A DNA stretch of 64,000 bases. It comes from Panulirus ornatus (taxonomy: Eukaryota > Arthropoda > Malacostraca > Decapoda > Palinuridae). Location: NCBI RefSeq assembly GCF_036320965.1, contig NC_092225.1, forward strand, positions 72,577,108 to 72,641,107, written 5' to 3'. Under the pieces are notes generated by a model that was given only the letters and a program-made list of their open reading frames with translations, did no database searches and had not been told where the DNA came from. Of this stretch, positions 37,236 to 49,222 are shown piece after piece; position 1 is the stretch's first letter; each line of letters begins with the position of its first letter. The position numbers and the translations under genes are program-made.

Positions 37236-37833
37236 GGTTACTGATGCTAACTTTGCGTACAACTAGTGAGGTCGGCGGCCTCATAAGGCCCCCACAGACG
37301 ACGGGATAATATCCTTGAAAATGGAGGGGACCAAGAGCCTTCTTTATCTTCGGTATTATGTAGAGTTGCTTAAATCAACTAATGATACTTAACTGTTACT
37401 GTAAAACATAATTCTAATAGATCAAGGGGAAACATGCCAAAACTTGAGATGCTGATTTCTCGAAATTTTTAATTTAGAATTTCAAATAAACATTGATTGG
37501 AAAGTTATAATCGATTTTCATTTTGTTTTCTCGTGTCAGTATATCAATAATTGGAGCATCAATCCAAGCAAATTCTCTTCTATATGTTCCTTGAGTCGAT
37601 GACAATGAGGGAAGAAAGGTGAGAATCTGCTTCGGAAAAAGTCTCAAAAATATGCTACTTGCAGTATGTTGATTTACTAATGCATAAGAATTAGAAAGGC
37701 CTGTATTTTCGTCCAAAGTTAGGCCATTTATAGGATGAATTTTATATTTTATCATTGATATGTGCTTAATTTACGTATCAGTATAAAAAATGAAAAGCAA
37801 GGTACAATATGACTACTTTTGGTCTGCAGAAGG
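37236..37833. other. Unannotated; unrecognised reverse-strand open frame
   Basis: A 93-codon reverse-strand frame at 37474-37755 (starts MIKYKIHPINGL) has normal composition but no motif I recognise. Possibly another transposon fragment or chance. Confidence 0.3.
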
Positions 37834-37920
37834 TTTTTTTTTTTTTTTTTTTTTTTTTATACTTTGTCGCTGTCTCCCGCGTTTGCGAGGTAGCGCAAGG
37901 AAACAGACGAAAGAAATGGT
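37834..37920 (-). mobile_element. LINE family 1 3' terminal stub with poly(T)
   Basis: About 25 T, then ATACTTTGTCGCTGTCTCCC and GCGAGGTAGCGCAAGGAAAC, identical in type to 4089-4140. It reads as the extreme 3' end of an antisense insertion: a dead-on-arrival copy of about 60 bp, the poly(A) lying on the minus strand. Confidence 0.8.
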
Positions 37921-37984
37921 AAATGCAGAAGGTAAATGAGGAAAAGACTTGGACGTAATAATCTGGTGATCAAAAGCCAAGCAG

Positions 37985-38550
37985 TCAGTGCACATAAGCA
38001 GTTAAAAGGGTGAACAAAATTCTTGAATCTTTTATGTAGGGCTATCAGAGTTAAGTCTAAGGGAAAATATCCTCTATTTGTTTTCAGTTTTGGTTACTCT
38101 ACATGAAAAAAAGACAAATGGCATGGGAAGAGTACAGAAGTGAGCTGCCAAGATGATTCCTCTATTGAAAAACAAATCCCTTAAGAGCCAGCCAACCAAA
38201 TGGCTTGAATATAGTTTAGAAAAGAGGTTAAGAGGTGATCTAAAGCAAGCATTCAAAAGTATCAAAAGCTTTGATCATGTAACAAGCTTCTTAGAGATAG
38301 ATTCATTTGATTTCACTCATAGTAATGGTTACAAACTTAAGGGCAAATGTTTTACCTCAGGTGAGGCAAAGTACTTATTCTTCAACAGGACTGTTAATAT
38401 GTGGAATAATTTACCAATAGAGTGGTTGAAAGTGGCACCAAAGATATGTTTAAGAACACACTTGATGATTACTTTCTTCATATCCATGATTGACATCATT
38501 TGTAAATCCCAAGTTACATGGGAAGGTTACAGTCTTTTGCAGGTTTGACT
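37985..38550 (+). mobile_element. LINE family 3 C-terminal fragment
   Basis: A 131-codon open frame (38153-38548) preceded by a frameshifted continuation. EYSLEKRLRGDLKQAFKSIK, SFDHV, the NGYKLKGKCF block and NMWNNLPIEWLKVAPKICLR match the post-polymerase region (LFSLxxRRLRGxxIxxFKIL...WNxLPxxVVxxxTLxxFK) of Jockey/CR1-like LINEs. The 5' part is absent. Confidence 0.85.
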
Positions 38551-39229
38551 ATGTCTTTCAACACTTACCACACTGATCTATGACTTTCATATCTCTTCCT
38601 CAATCGCAAACAGCCATGATATGTCACTGTTTGACTGCCTTTGTATTATATGTGTTTAGAAGAAGAAAACAACCATCTGTCATATTTACATGTGTCATGG
38701 AACCATGAAAAGTGATTTTGTTTATAATGTTAGAGGAAGACTGAATTTCCAGGCATCAGAAGTTGAGTTAGAGATAGGATCCTGTGCTGAAGTTTCTGAG
38801 TAGACACTTAGATGAAATTGCAGCTGTACATGAAGATTTAAAGGCCTATGAGGCATGCCAAGGTTTAAATGTCCATGCACTACTGCATTTAAGTGGCTGG
38901 GGCTTATTATATTTATTTTGATAATCCATTTCTTTTTTAGTATTTCAGTTATTGCTAAAATCTGTCCATTCGTGGGAGATGAGCTTTGAGAAATTTGCTG
39001 TCTTAACAGGATAAACAGTACCAGACACCTCCTATAGGGATATGGTGGAAGCTTTGTTACCATGAATTCCCTCAGGGTTTCAATGAGTATTCTCCATTTC
39101 ACAGTACTAGTAGCTGTAGATATGAACAGCACATTGAACAGTCTCCTGATATATCCTTTCCTGGAAGATAATTGACACAATCCCTCTTAGAAATGATTGA
39201 AATGATTAGCTGTTATAATAAGAGGTTGC
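38551..39229. other. Unannotated; unrecognised 152-codon reverse-strand frame
   Basis: The minus-strand frame at 38722-39180 lacks recognisable domains and lies between LINE fragments. It is probably a chance opening in transposon-derived DNA. Confidence 0.35.
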
Positions 39230-40015
39230 CAGGCCAGAGTCATTCCTATAAGACCTCCTATCACTTCATGCAGACCACAGAATGAAAGTCCTCCCATATG
39301 CAGATGACCTTAAAGTCACCATGATACACTACTCATGCAACTACAACCATTCGTTACTTCACCACATAATAACAGCACTGGTTCAATCAAAACAGAAAGT
39401 CTGCATTATCACAGAAACCCAGTGGCACCTAAATCCATGACAGACATGAATGCAACCCTCCCATAACATTGACTGGTCAACCAATCCCACTCACCAAAAT
39501 TCCAACAATACTAGGTATCATATATGGCACTCACCATTCATTTTCCACACTACAGACATCAACACAAAGAATAAACAAGCTAAACACCCTCGGTAATTTG
39601 CCAGCACTAATTCTGGACATAGAAAAGAATCCATCAGGATTCTCTTCTATCATTTCATCCACTCCACCCTAAACAATGTCTCACCTTCCTGGTCATCCAC
39701 CCAGTCATGAGCAGTTATAACTGAGCTGCAAACCACACAAAACAGAGCACTGAGAATAATCACAGGCTTCCTAGCAACCACAGGCATTCAGCAGCTGCAC
39801 AGTGAAGCAAAAATACTTCCAATACAATATAGTCTTAGTATATTCCAGCAAACAGTTCTTTGCAACAGCATAAGACCCCTCCCACCCTAACAACCTGCCA
39901 ACTACCTTTCCTTACTAGTCCCTCCTTATACAGCAAAAATGACACTAACTAAACATATACACACAGTAAGCACTAAAAAAAACCACCCTCTCAACACTTT
40001 TATAACTCTTAACCC
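39230..40015 (+). mobile_element. LINE family 4 polymerase C-terminal fragment
   Basis: Relic catalytic region LPYADDLKVTMIHYS across a frameshift (39295-39335), then ITLTGQPIPLTKIPTILGII and YGTHHSFSTLQTSTQRINKL (39465-39580). Later, frameshifted QTTQNRALRIITGFLATTGI (39730-39790) and a C-terminal end. Same family as 32.6-35.3 kb. Confidence 0.78.
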
Positions 40016-40539
40016 TCATACCATGCATCCTGGAAAGAAATTGTGCCGCAGAGGTTATGTTTAAATTTGGTATGATAAGTTATTTTCAAACTTTTTCCAG
40101 CTTTTGTTTCCAACATAAGATTCTATATTTTCAAAAAGGTCTTTAACTATATTGTAACAAAGAGAAATAATGAATGTAATATATACTTGTAAAATTGGCC
40201 GTTTCTTCGGTTTCAAAGCCTGGGTTGTTTATGCAAGTATCATCAAGGCTTGCCCTACTGAAAATACTTACACAAAAGAATCCAAAGAATAATCTTAATA
40301 TAATATAATGCAGTACATTCTTAGAAATAAAACAAGAGCATAACTGAAATAATGCCATGTCTATAACATAACACTGTTTTTAATACCCTTCAAGTGTTGG
40401 TTGTGCACTGTTTATTAACAAAACACAGCTTACCACACCTTCACACCTTCATCCTGCATTTTTCTCATTGTTTTCCTCTTCAAATGGTCATCCAACGTTA
40501 GGATTTTATCATGGAACCACATGTACACAACCACTACTT
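40016..40539. other. Unannotated AT-rich sequence
   Basis: Nothing recognised. Confidence 0.45.
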
Positions 40540-40836
40540 GCTTTCTGTGGCTTTCCTCAACCACTTTATATGTCCTGGTTCAGCCCGTTAATGACACATC
40601 ATCCATCGTATACCCCATAGCTCCAATTTACTCTATCCTATGCATGCCTGACACCCTTATGCAAGTTCAGGCCCCATACCCTCAAAGCATCTTTCACTCC
40701 ATCCTTCTACCTTTCTCCTGTTCCCTCTACTTCTGACATATATCCCCTTTAAGTAATTCTTTCCATGTGTCCAAACCATTTCAGCATATACTCTTCAGCT
40801 CTCCCATAAACATTCCTTTAATTACCACGGCTTTCT
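40540..40836 (-). mobile_element. LINE family 1 C-terminal fragment, antisense
   Basis: Plus-strand words TATGTCCTGGTTCAGCCCGT, GCAAGTTCAGGCCCCATACC, CTTTCACTCCATCCTTCTAC and CCAAACCATTTCAGCATATA are diverged antisense versions of the coding part seen at 840-1075. It is joined directly to repeat C. Confidence 0.72.
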
Positions 40837-40905
40837 CTTACAGAGAAGGGGGCCAAGTTAGGATATTTCCTCTAAGGCTCAATCCTTTGTTCTTAACGAA
40901 TATGT
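40837..40905 (-). repeat. Dispersed repeat C, truncated antisense copy
   Basis: AGAAGGGGGCCAAGTTAGGA through CCTTTGTTCTTAACG, reverse complement of part of 3270-3345. Confidence 0.7.
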
Positions 40906-40921
40906 ATGAAAAAAATATATT

Positions 40922-40925
<4 letters not shown>

Positions 40926-40957
<32 letters not shown>
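40926..40957. repeat. (GT)n microsatellite
   Basis: About 16 GT units. Confidence 0.95.
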
Positions 40958-40958
<1 letters not shown>

Positions 40959-41835
40959 TTAGGGCCTCAGTTGCGTGTGTTGTCTCAAGCTAACATAGTG
41001 ATGTAGCACCAGAAACAGATGAAGAAAGGCAACAAGACGACATATGAAAAGTAAGCAAAAAACATTAAAAAAAGATTGAAAGAAGTACTTTTACAGTATA
41101 AGAGTGGTGGATGAACTAAACAAAATGACTTTTGATATGGGTAATGCAGACACACAAAGACATTTTAGAAGCTGTATTATAGCAGTTAATTATCCAAGAG
41201 ATGAGGCCCTACGAGTGTGAAACTCCCTCCCTATACAGTACAAATATGTTATGACAAAACAGTTAGGGAAATGATGCTTATGTTGGAAGGATTAATAAGG
41301 TGTATATTAATCAGAATCAGTACATATTATCAAAAAAGTAGATTCTAGAAAGGGCCTGAGACAAGAAGGTAGAATGATTACAACTGCAAAAATTAGCCAA
41401 TAAGTGGCCTGTGCTTGAACTCAGAGATTTACTGAAGCAGGAGGTAGGTATAGTAAGGTATTGATGGTTTTGCACTGGAAGAAGGCCATATTTAAATAAA
41501 GTAAAATATGTAAAGAAAAAAAGGAGCTGATTTACATGCTGAATGCAACTGCTGAAATAAAAGAGAATTGGTTGGTGTAGCCAAGGTGAAAGATGACCAA
41601 TTACTTTCATTATGGAGTTGAGTAACCTGAAGGTATATGAGCAGGCATACAAAAACTGCTTGTAAGGAAGAAACCAGTGGGATGTATGTCATAGGTGATG
41701 GACCAAGGGAAGAACAACAGAGAGATAAAGAATACTTTTGGAAGACAAAACATGGGGACATTAAAAGAGCCTAGAGAACAGAACAGCCTTACTAATAATG
41801 TAGAGAGGCCAGATATATTATGTGGTGCTTGCATC
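40958..41835. other. Unannotated, probably transposon debris
   Basis: A stretch at about 41190-41260 (GAGGCCCTACGAGTGTGAAA, CTCCCTCCCTATACAGTACA) looks repeat-like, but no second copy is present in the window. No gene recognised. Confidence 0.35.
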
Positions 41836-41837
41836 AG

Positions 41838-42866
41838 ATGAAAGTAGTGTATGTGAATGCAGATGGACTGGTAGTAAGAGGAAAAGACATGAAAGTTAAG
41901 GACTGACTTACAGAAATCAAACTAGATATTACTCTTGTAGTGGAGACAAAACTTAAGAATGAGACAAGATCAAACCATAATGAGCTCGGGGGGAAGTATG
42001 ATGGCAAAGAGGGAAAGTGAAAACAAAAGGGTAGAGGATTGGCCCACATCATCAGGGACATGGTTTAGTTTTAAGAAATACTAGTGGATGATTCATACAA
42101 ACAGTACATAATGGGAAGAGTAACTAGAGGAAAGACTTACATTGTGGTGCTGAGGTTTATAATCCTCCAAACAGTAGCAGTGAACCATGACAAACATTTG
42201 GCAACAGCAATGAGGGTGCAATGAAGATTGTACAGGAAGCAGCAAGAAATGCACTATTCAGAGATGCTATAGTTCCAATGACAAGGGATTTTATAGATAT
42301 AAAGAAACGAATTTGAAGAATTTAGAATTTAATGAACGTAGAGAATCTTAAAGATAAAATTTCTTCGAGTGTATGCAGGAAGATTTCTGATATGAGCATA
42401 TCACTGAGCAAACTAAATCAGTTAATACTTACTACCATTGTTATCAATTGTCTTTGCACATAGTACCACGGAAGTTGAAATTATCAGATACATAATACAC
42501 CAGTTGGGAAAGGGGATCATCTGTTTCTTGAGTTTGACTATGGTTTGCAAGGAGTTAAAAGTAATTTCTGAAAGGAAACCAAACTCAAAGAGATAAAACA
42601 ATTGAGGAAATTGCAGAGTGAACTATTTCTTTGAGAACATAAATTGGGAAATGAAGTTTCTCCGCCAGAATGCAGCTCATTGTTATAGATGGTTCTGTGA
42701 AGTGTATAAAGATGGGGCTACAACTTAGGTACCTTTGGCACTGAATAAAGAGGAAAAGCTAGAAAAGAGACAGGTGGTTCAGTATAAGAGCTAAAAAGCA
42801 AAAGAACATAGAGGTGTACTGTGGAGGATATATAGCCAGCACAATGGCCTACCAGCATTTGAAGGA
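41838..42866 (+). mobile_element. LINE endonuclease N-terminal fragment (family 3-like)
   Basis: MKVVYVNADGLVVRGKDMKV (41839), LTEIKLDITLVVETKLKNET (41910-41965) and GGKYD then GKGRGLAHIIRDMV-like sequence correspond to the apurinic endonuclease start of Jockey/CR1-like LINEs (L-x-Y-x-N-x-x-G...DIVxVVETKL). A degenerate linker (EFEEFRI, FLRQNAAHCYRWFCEVYKD) runs to about 42865. There is no polymerase. It is followed by repeat C. Confidence 0.72.
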
Positions 42867-42867
42867 A

Positions 42868-42955
42868 CAGGGAAGGGGGCCAAATGAGGATATTCCCCCA
42901 AAGGCTTAGTCCTCTGTTCTCAACGCTACCTCGCTATCACGGGAAGTGGATAACA
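42868..42955 (-). repeat. Dispersed repeat C, antisense copy
   Basis: Reverse complement of the 3250-3345 region: GGGAAGGGGGCCAAATGAGG, CTTAGTCCTCTGTTCTCAAC, CGCTACCTCGC, CACGGGAAGTGG. Confidence 0.8.
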
Positions 42956-44139
42956 GTATGAAAAAATCTGGTAGAGGATGACTTATTCAAATCGACATTA
43001 TGAACAGGGTAGAGTGGGACAAAATAATACAAGACTGGAATACTTCCTCATTAATTTATTATCTTATTCTAAAGCTGGAATGAACCTTCGTATATGTCTA
43101 CGGTATATCTAAGTGTCACAAAATTAGTCATAAATCTTTACAACAAAAAGATGAACTCTGACCTTAATTTTACATGATGGCTAAAGGAAGTACAAGAAAT
43201 AATTTTTCATACACATTAGTCAGGAAAGCAATTCTGCTACAGTATGATTAGTATCCTCACTAAAGGGCCTAAACTCTCCAAATTTAAACAATGCCCGGAA
43301 GTGAGCATAACGCCGTCATTTACTAAGTCATATTTGGCTTATTATTTGCAACAAAAAACTGAGACGTATGTGACCTGCGAATATAAACCAGTGACAGTAT
43401 TTAGACATGTGAATTTTTTTTTTTTCTTATTTCTGATATTATGGTGGATCAGAAGAGAAGGTCCGCGTGGTGGGCGCTACTGGTTCACATCCGCTGCTTA
43501 TGTCATCACTACGTCAGAGAAGCGGAGATGAAATGGTCATGACGTCATCACCTACGCACGCCATGGTATATCTGTAAACAAAACAAACCATATGAGAATT
43601 TCCTTTAAAAGCTGAGTAAGTAAACATGGCGTATACCGATACTTAGAACCATCACAGTTATCTGTGGAGAGAAGTAATTGGAATGAACATACCCACAATA
43701 TGTAGATTTATCAGTAATAAATGACATATGGTTTGGAACACTTCAGACCCCAAATTGGTTTGGAACATTTCAGACCCCAAATTGGACAGAACCAGCAATG
43801 AAGACATGAATAAAATGATGTAAAAGATAAGATAACCAATTATTTTTATCTGCCAAGAACAGTAGTAGACGCAAGATGATGTTACTCATTTCTACTTCAT
43901 CGTTTTCGTAGATATAAAAGTAGTAAATCTCAAAAAAATATTCATGACATGAGTTATTGGTGGACAGTTCCTACTCTGTAGTTTTTAGCTACTAATAAGT
44001 CATATGGTGGTACAGGTTGGGCATCGAAAATCCGAAAATCCTAAATCAGAAATGCTCCAAAATTCGGTACTTTATGAGCGGCGACATGACGTTACAAGTG
44101 GAAAATTCCACGCTTAAACATATTCTTAACTATTAATGG

Positions 44140-44193
<54 letters not shown>

Positions 44194-44590
44194 TGTAAAG
44201 TACTTATGTTTGAATTTTTGTTAGAAAATAATTGTGACATCTTAGCTTTCTGATGTTTTTCACAAACTTTGTTTCATGCGCAAAATTATTGACAATATGG
44301 TATAGATTACCTTAGCCTATGTGTATAAGTGTATATGAAACCTAAATGGATTTTGTGTTTATCTTGGGTCCCATCCCTAAGATATCACCTGCATATCCAT
44401 ATACTCTAAAAGCTGAAAAATATGCAAAATCCGAAACACTTCTGGTCCCACGCATATCCAATAAGAGATACCCAACCTGTACTGTGGTACTCAAGTGTTG
44501 TGGTGACAATCTGGAGTGTTCCAAGCAATGGTCACAATAATCTAGAGGGATTCAAATAGCAGCGTCAGGTATCAGGGATGATAAAAGCAT
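42956..44590. other. Unannotated; region downstream of the SIFamide gene
   Basis: No gene recognised. A perfect ATGACGTCAT palindrome lies at 43539-43548 and an (AT)n tract at 44146-44192. If the SIFamide transcript has a further 3' UTR exon it should lie in or near this stretch on the minus strand. Confidence 0.4.
44146..44192. repeat. (AT)n microsatellite
   Basis: Pure AT tract of about 23 units. Confidence 0.95.
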
Positions 44591-44591
44591 C

Positions 44592-44597
44592 TTTTAT
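44592..44597 (-). terminator. Possible polyadenylation signal AATAAA
   Basis: AATAAA on the minus strand about 430 bp after the SIFamide stop codon. It is a candidate only if the transcript is not spliced again after the stop codon. Confidence 0.2.
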
Positions 44598-45025
44598 TCC
44601 CTGACTATGAGGACTCAATTCCCTTAAAACTACAGATCATTACATTGGGATAAAAAAACGAAGAAACACACAATGTTCTGATGTGACGTTGAACGGCACA
44701 GGGAATAACATCTTAGTAAAGACTTGTGATCACGGTCATCTATTTTCTGGAGTAAAATGGGTTAGTCACCCATGTAAAATGCATGTCTCGGGGGGGAAAA
44801 AAGGCAGCAATTTTCATATGATTATTCAGTTTCAATCCCGAAACCTCATCAGTACTACACCGTAATACCTCGACTTATATTACTTACGTTTGTCCATTAA
44901 AACTATCATAAAAAAATAGCGTTCTACTGATGAAATGATGTTAGATAATGAGGAGGGTGGTGAAGGAAGTATGAGAGAAGGTGGTGGGTAGGACTGCTCA
45001 AGAGCTGCTCCTTACCTTAAGGGAT

Positions 45026-45114
45026 TCATTTCTTGTCAGGTCCAGGGAACCAGGCAGCACACGCCTCCACAGCAACCTGGCAGGCGGACGCCAGGGCCTT
45101 TCCGGGTTCATACA
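45026..45114 (-). CDS. SIFa: SIFamide coding exon with the C-terminal peptide
   Basis: Acceptor CGTTTTCTGTTACAG ends at 45115, with a pyrimidine tract and a branch-like CATTGAC just upstream. The exon completes the split Leu codon, then encodes YEPGKALASACQVAVEACAA followed by WFPGPDKK and TGA at 45028-45026. It is too short and lacks an ATG, so an ORF scan misses it; the plus-strand frame overlapping it (45033-45227) is its shadow. CTTAAG/GTAAGG, a donor-like site, follows 9 nt after the stop (45016/45015). Confidence 0.93.
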
Positions 45115-46194
45115 CTGTAACAGAAAACGAAAGGTCAATGTTCAGGGCAATCTATAGAATTGGGAGATCTTTGTGCAGTTTGTCGCATTCTTATTCATTA
45201 GGAACATGTAGAGATCGATTAAGTTAAGGAAATCTGTGTCAAGTTGATGAGAAACTTGGGAGGAGTTACTGGCGGTGTAGTGAACTAACACGACAGTGGC
45301 TGCCAAGAACAGGTCGCTGTCTTTTCTTTGTCTTGCATACTCGTCATACAAAGGAATTCAAACAGGAACAAACTATGGGTCCTTTCGAGGCCATTTGTGA
45401 TGGTGGAAGACATCGGAAACCTGAGGCATTAGTGTTACAAGGTAAAGAGATTAGTTATCAAGTCTGTTCTTAAATGTACTTAAAGTTCTGCTTTCAACCA
45501 ATCTAATTGGCAAATCATTCCATATGTTAACATTCCTCATGAAGAAAAAGTACTTCTCATTCGAGGTAAAACGTTTGTTCACGAGTTGGTATCCATCCAT
45601 CACTGCTAGTGAAATCCGACGACTCAAGTCGTAAGTAACTTGATAGATCAAGATCATCAAAACTTCTGATCATTTTGAGTATTTGTATCGGATTCCCTCT
45701 TAGTCGTCTCATTTCTGAGCTAAATAGATCCAAGTCGTTTAATCTGTTGTCGTGGGATTTGTTTCTCAGCGAGAGCAGATCAAACGATTGATGGAACTCA
45801 GTCCACAAACACACACTCTCTCGACGACATGTCAATTAACATTACTTGTCATTCTTAACTCTCAAGTTTCCTGAGGTGAGCAATGTGCACTTGGAGTATC
45901 TAATGGTAAATTCTCTTGGTCAATGTGATTAGTTCAAGAGGTGGCATCCCACCCGCGATTGTGGAACTCTTTCTCCGTAGTGTAAGAATAGGAAATCATA
46001 AATGAATTGTAATGAACAGGTAATCAGAGTGGTAGACGATGATACTGTGTCGCACATGTAGTGCCACAAGTTAACGATGACAAGAGCAAACAACTCAGGC
46101 AAAATGTGAGAGTCAAGTTTTGTTTGTCTGACTAAACATGAATATAAGCCGAGAGAACAAACACTGTGTTGTCTGTTTATTCACTGAGGTCTGC

Positions 46195-46227
<33 letters not shown>

Positions 46228-48534
46228 TGTGTGTATGTGGGACGACTCCAAGCCACCAGATATTTCCGTTCCACATTAAACTGTCTCGTTCACTCCGCAA
46301 GAAGAGTCGATCTTACATGTTTATCTTCGGAAATCAGATTGAACCCCAGAGGCAAGCAGGGTGTTCGGGACGACACTGCACCAGCACAGGCATAACTCTC
46401 TGCCTTATTGTAATCCCCCTTGACTGGTTTTATGGTGACAGATCACTATCATTACTTCCTACCCACTCTACAATGAACTCATCTTCATACCTCTTCATGT
46501 CGAACATATTCTCTTCTAGTTTCATTTTTTTTTTTTATTCTATCTCATATACTCCTCCCCTACGGCATTCTTCCTCCCTACCCTCTCTCATCTCCATACA
46601 GCCACTCCAACAGAACGTTGCTTCGTGATGGACACACCTCCCTGGCTGCTCCTATACCATCGATACGCGTGAACAAACGTTGTAGATAAACCATGGAGGG
46701 TGGGTTGGTAAGGTATTCTGGGGAGGTGGGCTTCAAAGGTGGGCTGGTAGGCTAGGGAGGTGGGCTGTACGCTCCAGAAGGCTTTAGTCTGGGCACTACA
46801 CAATAGATTGCGCCATGAATTTGGGGCACAAATATCTGTTCTTCCCCCTCATAGTTCACTGGCGCTGCGAGGAGACATACGAGGAACGTTCACGAGTGGA
46901 GGAAAGACGACCAGTGAGGGAGGAGGCGTTACCTTGGTGTGGGAACTGGGCAGAGGTGTGGCAGTGATCCCACTTACACTGAGCCAGCACCACACGCCTC
47001 GTATCAAGCCAGCAGCATCACCAGCACTTGTGCCATCACTCTACACATGGGATGATGTGAATATCGAACTTTTCTTTGACCTACAACTGATCAGGAGAGA
47101 TTTTTCGTCATTAGTTTTGTGAGCGATGAACGTTTTCCCGATATTGGTGTATTTGTCCAGTCTTGTAATATTGACAGGTCGTAGTTACGTCCAGCGCTGT
47201 TGTCAGCAGCTTCATGATTTTCTCCTACATAAAACTGGGTTACTGTTAGATACACTCGCTACCTATGGACTCTATCTATCTACCTACATACTTGTCTATC
47301 TATCTATCTATCTGTTGCACATACGTTAGAAATGAGTCTGTCTACAAGTTGGTCGGAACTTTGATAAACATGCTAGAACATATAGGTCAAGTTGTGTTCG
47401 CAAATAGAATGAATAATTTCAGTCCCGTCGATATGTTCAGGGCGACCCAGCGTTCACCAGGGAGAAAGAGACAACAGACACAGAGTCATTCACACGTGCT
47501 GGGCACTCAACGCCTCAGTCAAAACACACTACCACACCAGCGACCAACTTGCTCATACAAAGACCAGCAAATGTCTGATGAAAACATTTATCCAATCAGC
47601 AGCAAGGTACCAGGTACCTCTAAGCGCGACCAATGCAGCGGCTAGTTCGCTACTAACCAAGCCAATCAGAGAGGCCAGCTGGTTCTATTCCTGCCAATCA
47701 GTGGCCAGGTAGCTCCTATCTCAGCCATTCAAGGACGAGAGACTGGATCATCAGCGAAGTGATGTAGCATCCAGATGGGTACGTCACCCTGGCACCGTCG
47801 GGAACCTACCAGCACAAAACAATATCAGAGTTTTCAATCTCGTGACGCCATACGACCTTAGAAGGACCGAGGAAGAATAATGAGGCAATCTACAGTATGA
47901 GGGTTTGTGTTACTTTGTCCCAGAGGGAGAACGGGGTGACATTGACAAGGGTCGCTGATGAGAAGAAAGGGAAACATAAGAGAAGCGGTGTGGACGACGA
48001 AGACAAGCGATGATGAAGAAAACAGGGACGAGGTAGGAGGAGTATGATAAAGAAAATGTAAGGAGGAATAGAAAGGTATGGAAAACGAGCGCTTCGGCAG
48101 AGAGGACAATATAGCCTTGCTAAAGACGAAGAAACAGATATGAAACTGAGACGGTATGGTCTGTGACGAGGTTATCTACCGGAGGATAGTACATGGGAAG
48201 GAGAGCTAACACGATACTTGATGGTGTGTGACGAAGTTATCTACGGGGAGATGCCAATGATATACTCAATTCCTACTCTGTATACAGGATAGTAATGGAG
48301 ATGGGGGGAGACAGACTGGGAGGAAAGGGATATAGAGTGGGACATGTGAAGGACACACGGGGGAAGGTTGTGTTTAGCCTTAATCTGAGGCCTGGGGGTA
48401 GGCCACGCAAACAGGTGGGAGAGAACTGGACGTCCCCAGCACACACCCAAGCCACACATCCTACAAACATCAGTATTGATTCAAAATAAAGCAAGAAGCT
48501 ATTTGACGAAAACGTATGAGATCAGAATGTCATT

Positions 48535-48587
<53 letters not shown>

Positions 48588-48967
48588 AAAAAAATACAAA
48601 ATACACCTAAACTATCACATATCAAACTTACTGCCATGCCAGGCCTCAAGCTCTCTGGTAGAGAATAACTCGAACGAGCGACAGAAATTCCTTCATGTAA
48701 CTTCATTCCTAAATCAAAATCTGTATGTAAATCATCGACACGAACACTCACCCTGAACACATCCAACCTGGCTCTCCAAATTAGAATCACCAAACAATGA
48801 CAGGGAAAACTGTATTGACACGAGCACATCCCATCCCTCCGCCTGGACAATGGCACTCAGGAACATACTACCTACATGATCACTCATTTGTTTTTCTGAT
48901 GGATAAAGGAAATCATGACACTGTGTCCCATATACACATCCTTCTAAAAGAGCGCTCTACCCTACAG

Positions 48968-49013
<46 letters not shown>

Positions 49014-49168
49014 CGACCTGGTCTTAGTAATGGCTCACCCGAGCACACGCAGCCAGGTTGAGGCAGTCTTCATGGTACACCACAGAATGAGCCATCACTG
49101 ACGACAGTCGCTGGTAGGCTAACTCTTGGTCACACACACACACACACACACGCAGATGTGATAAGATT

Positions 49169-49222
<54 letters not shown>

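Noticed and set aside
38722..39180. 152-codon reverse-strand frame
   Set aside because: No domain or motif, no splice signals, and it lies between LINE fragments.
45033..45227. Plus-strand 64-codon frame
   Set aside because: Antisense shadow of the SIFamide C-terminal exon.
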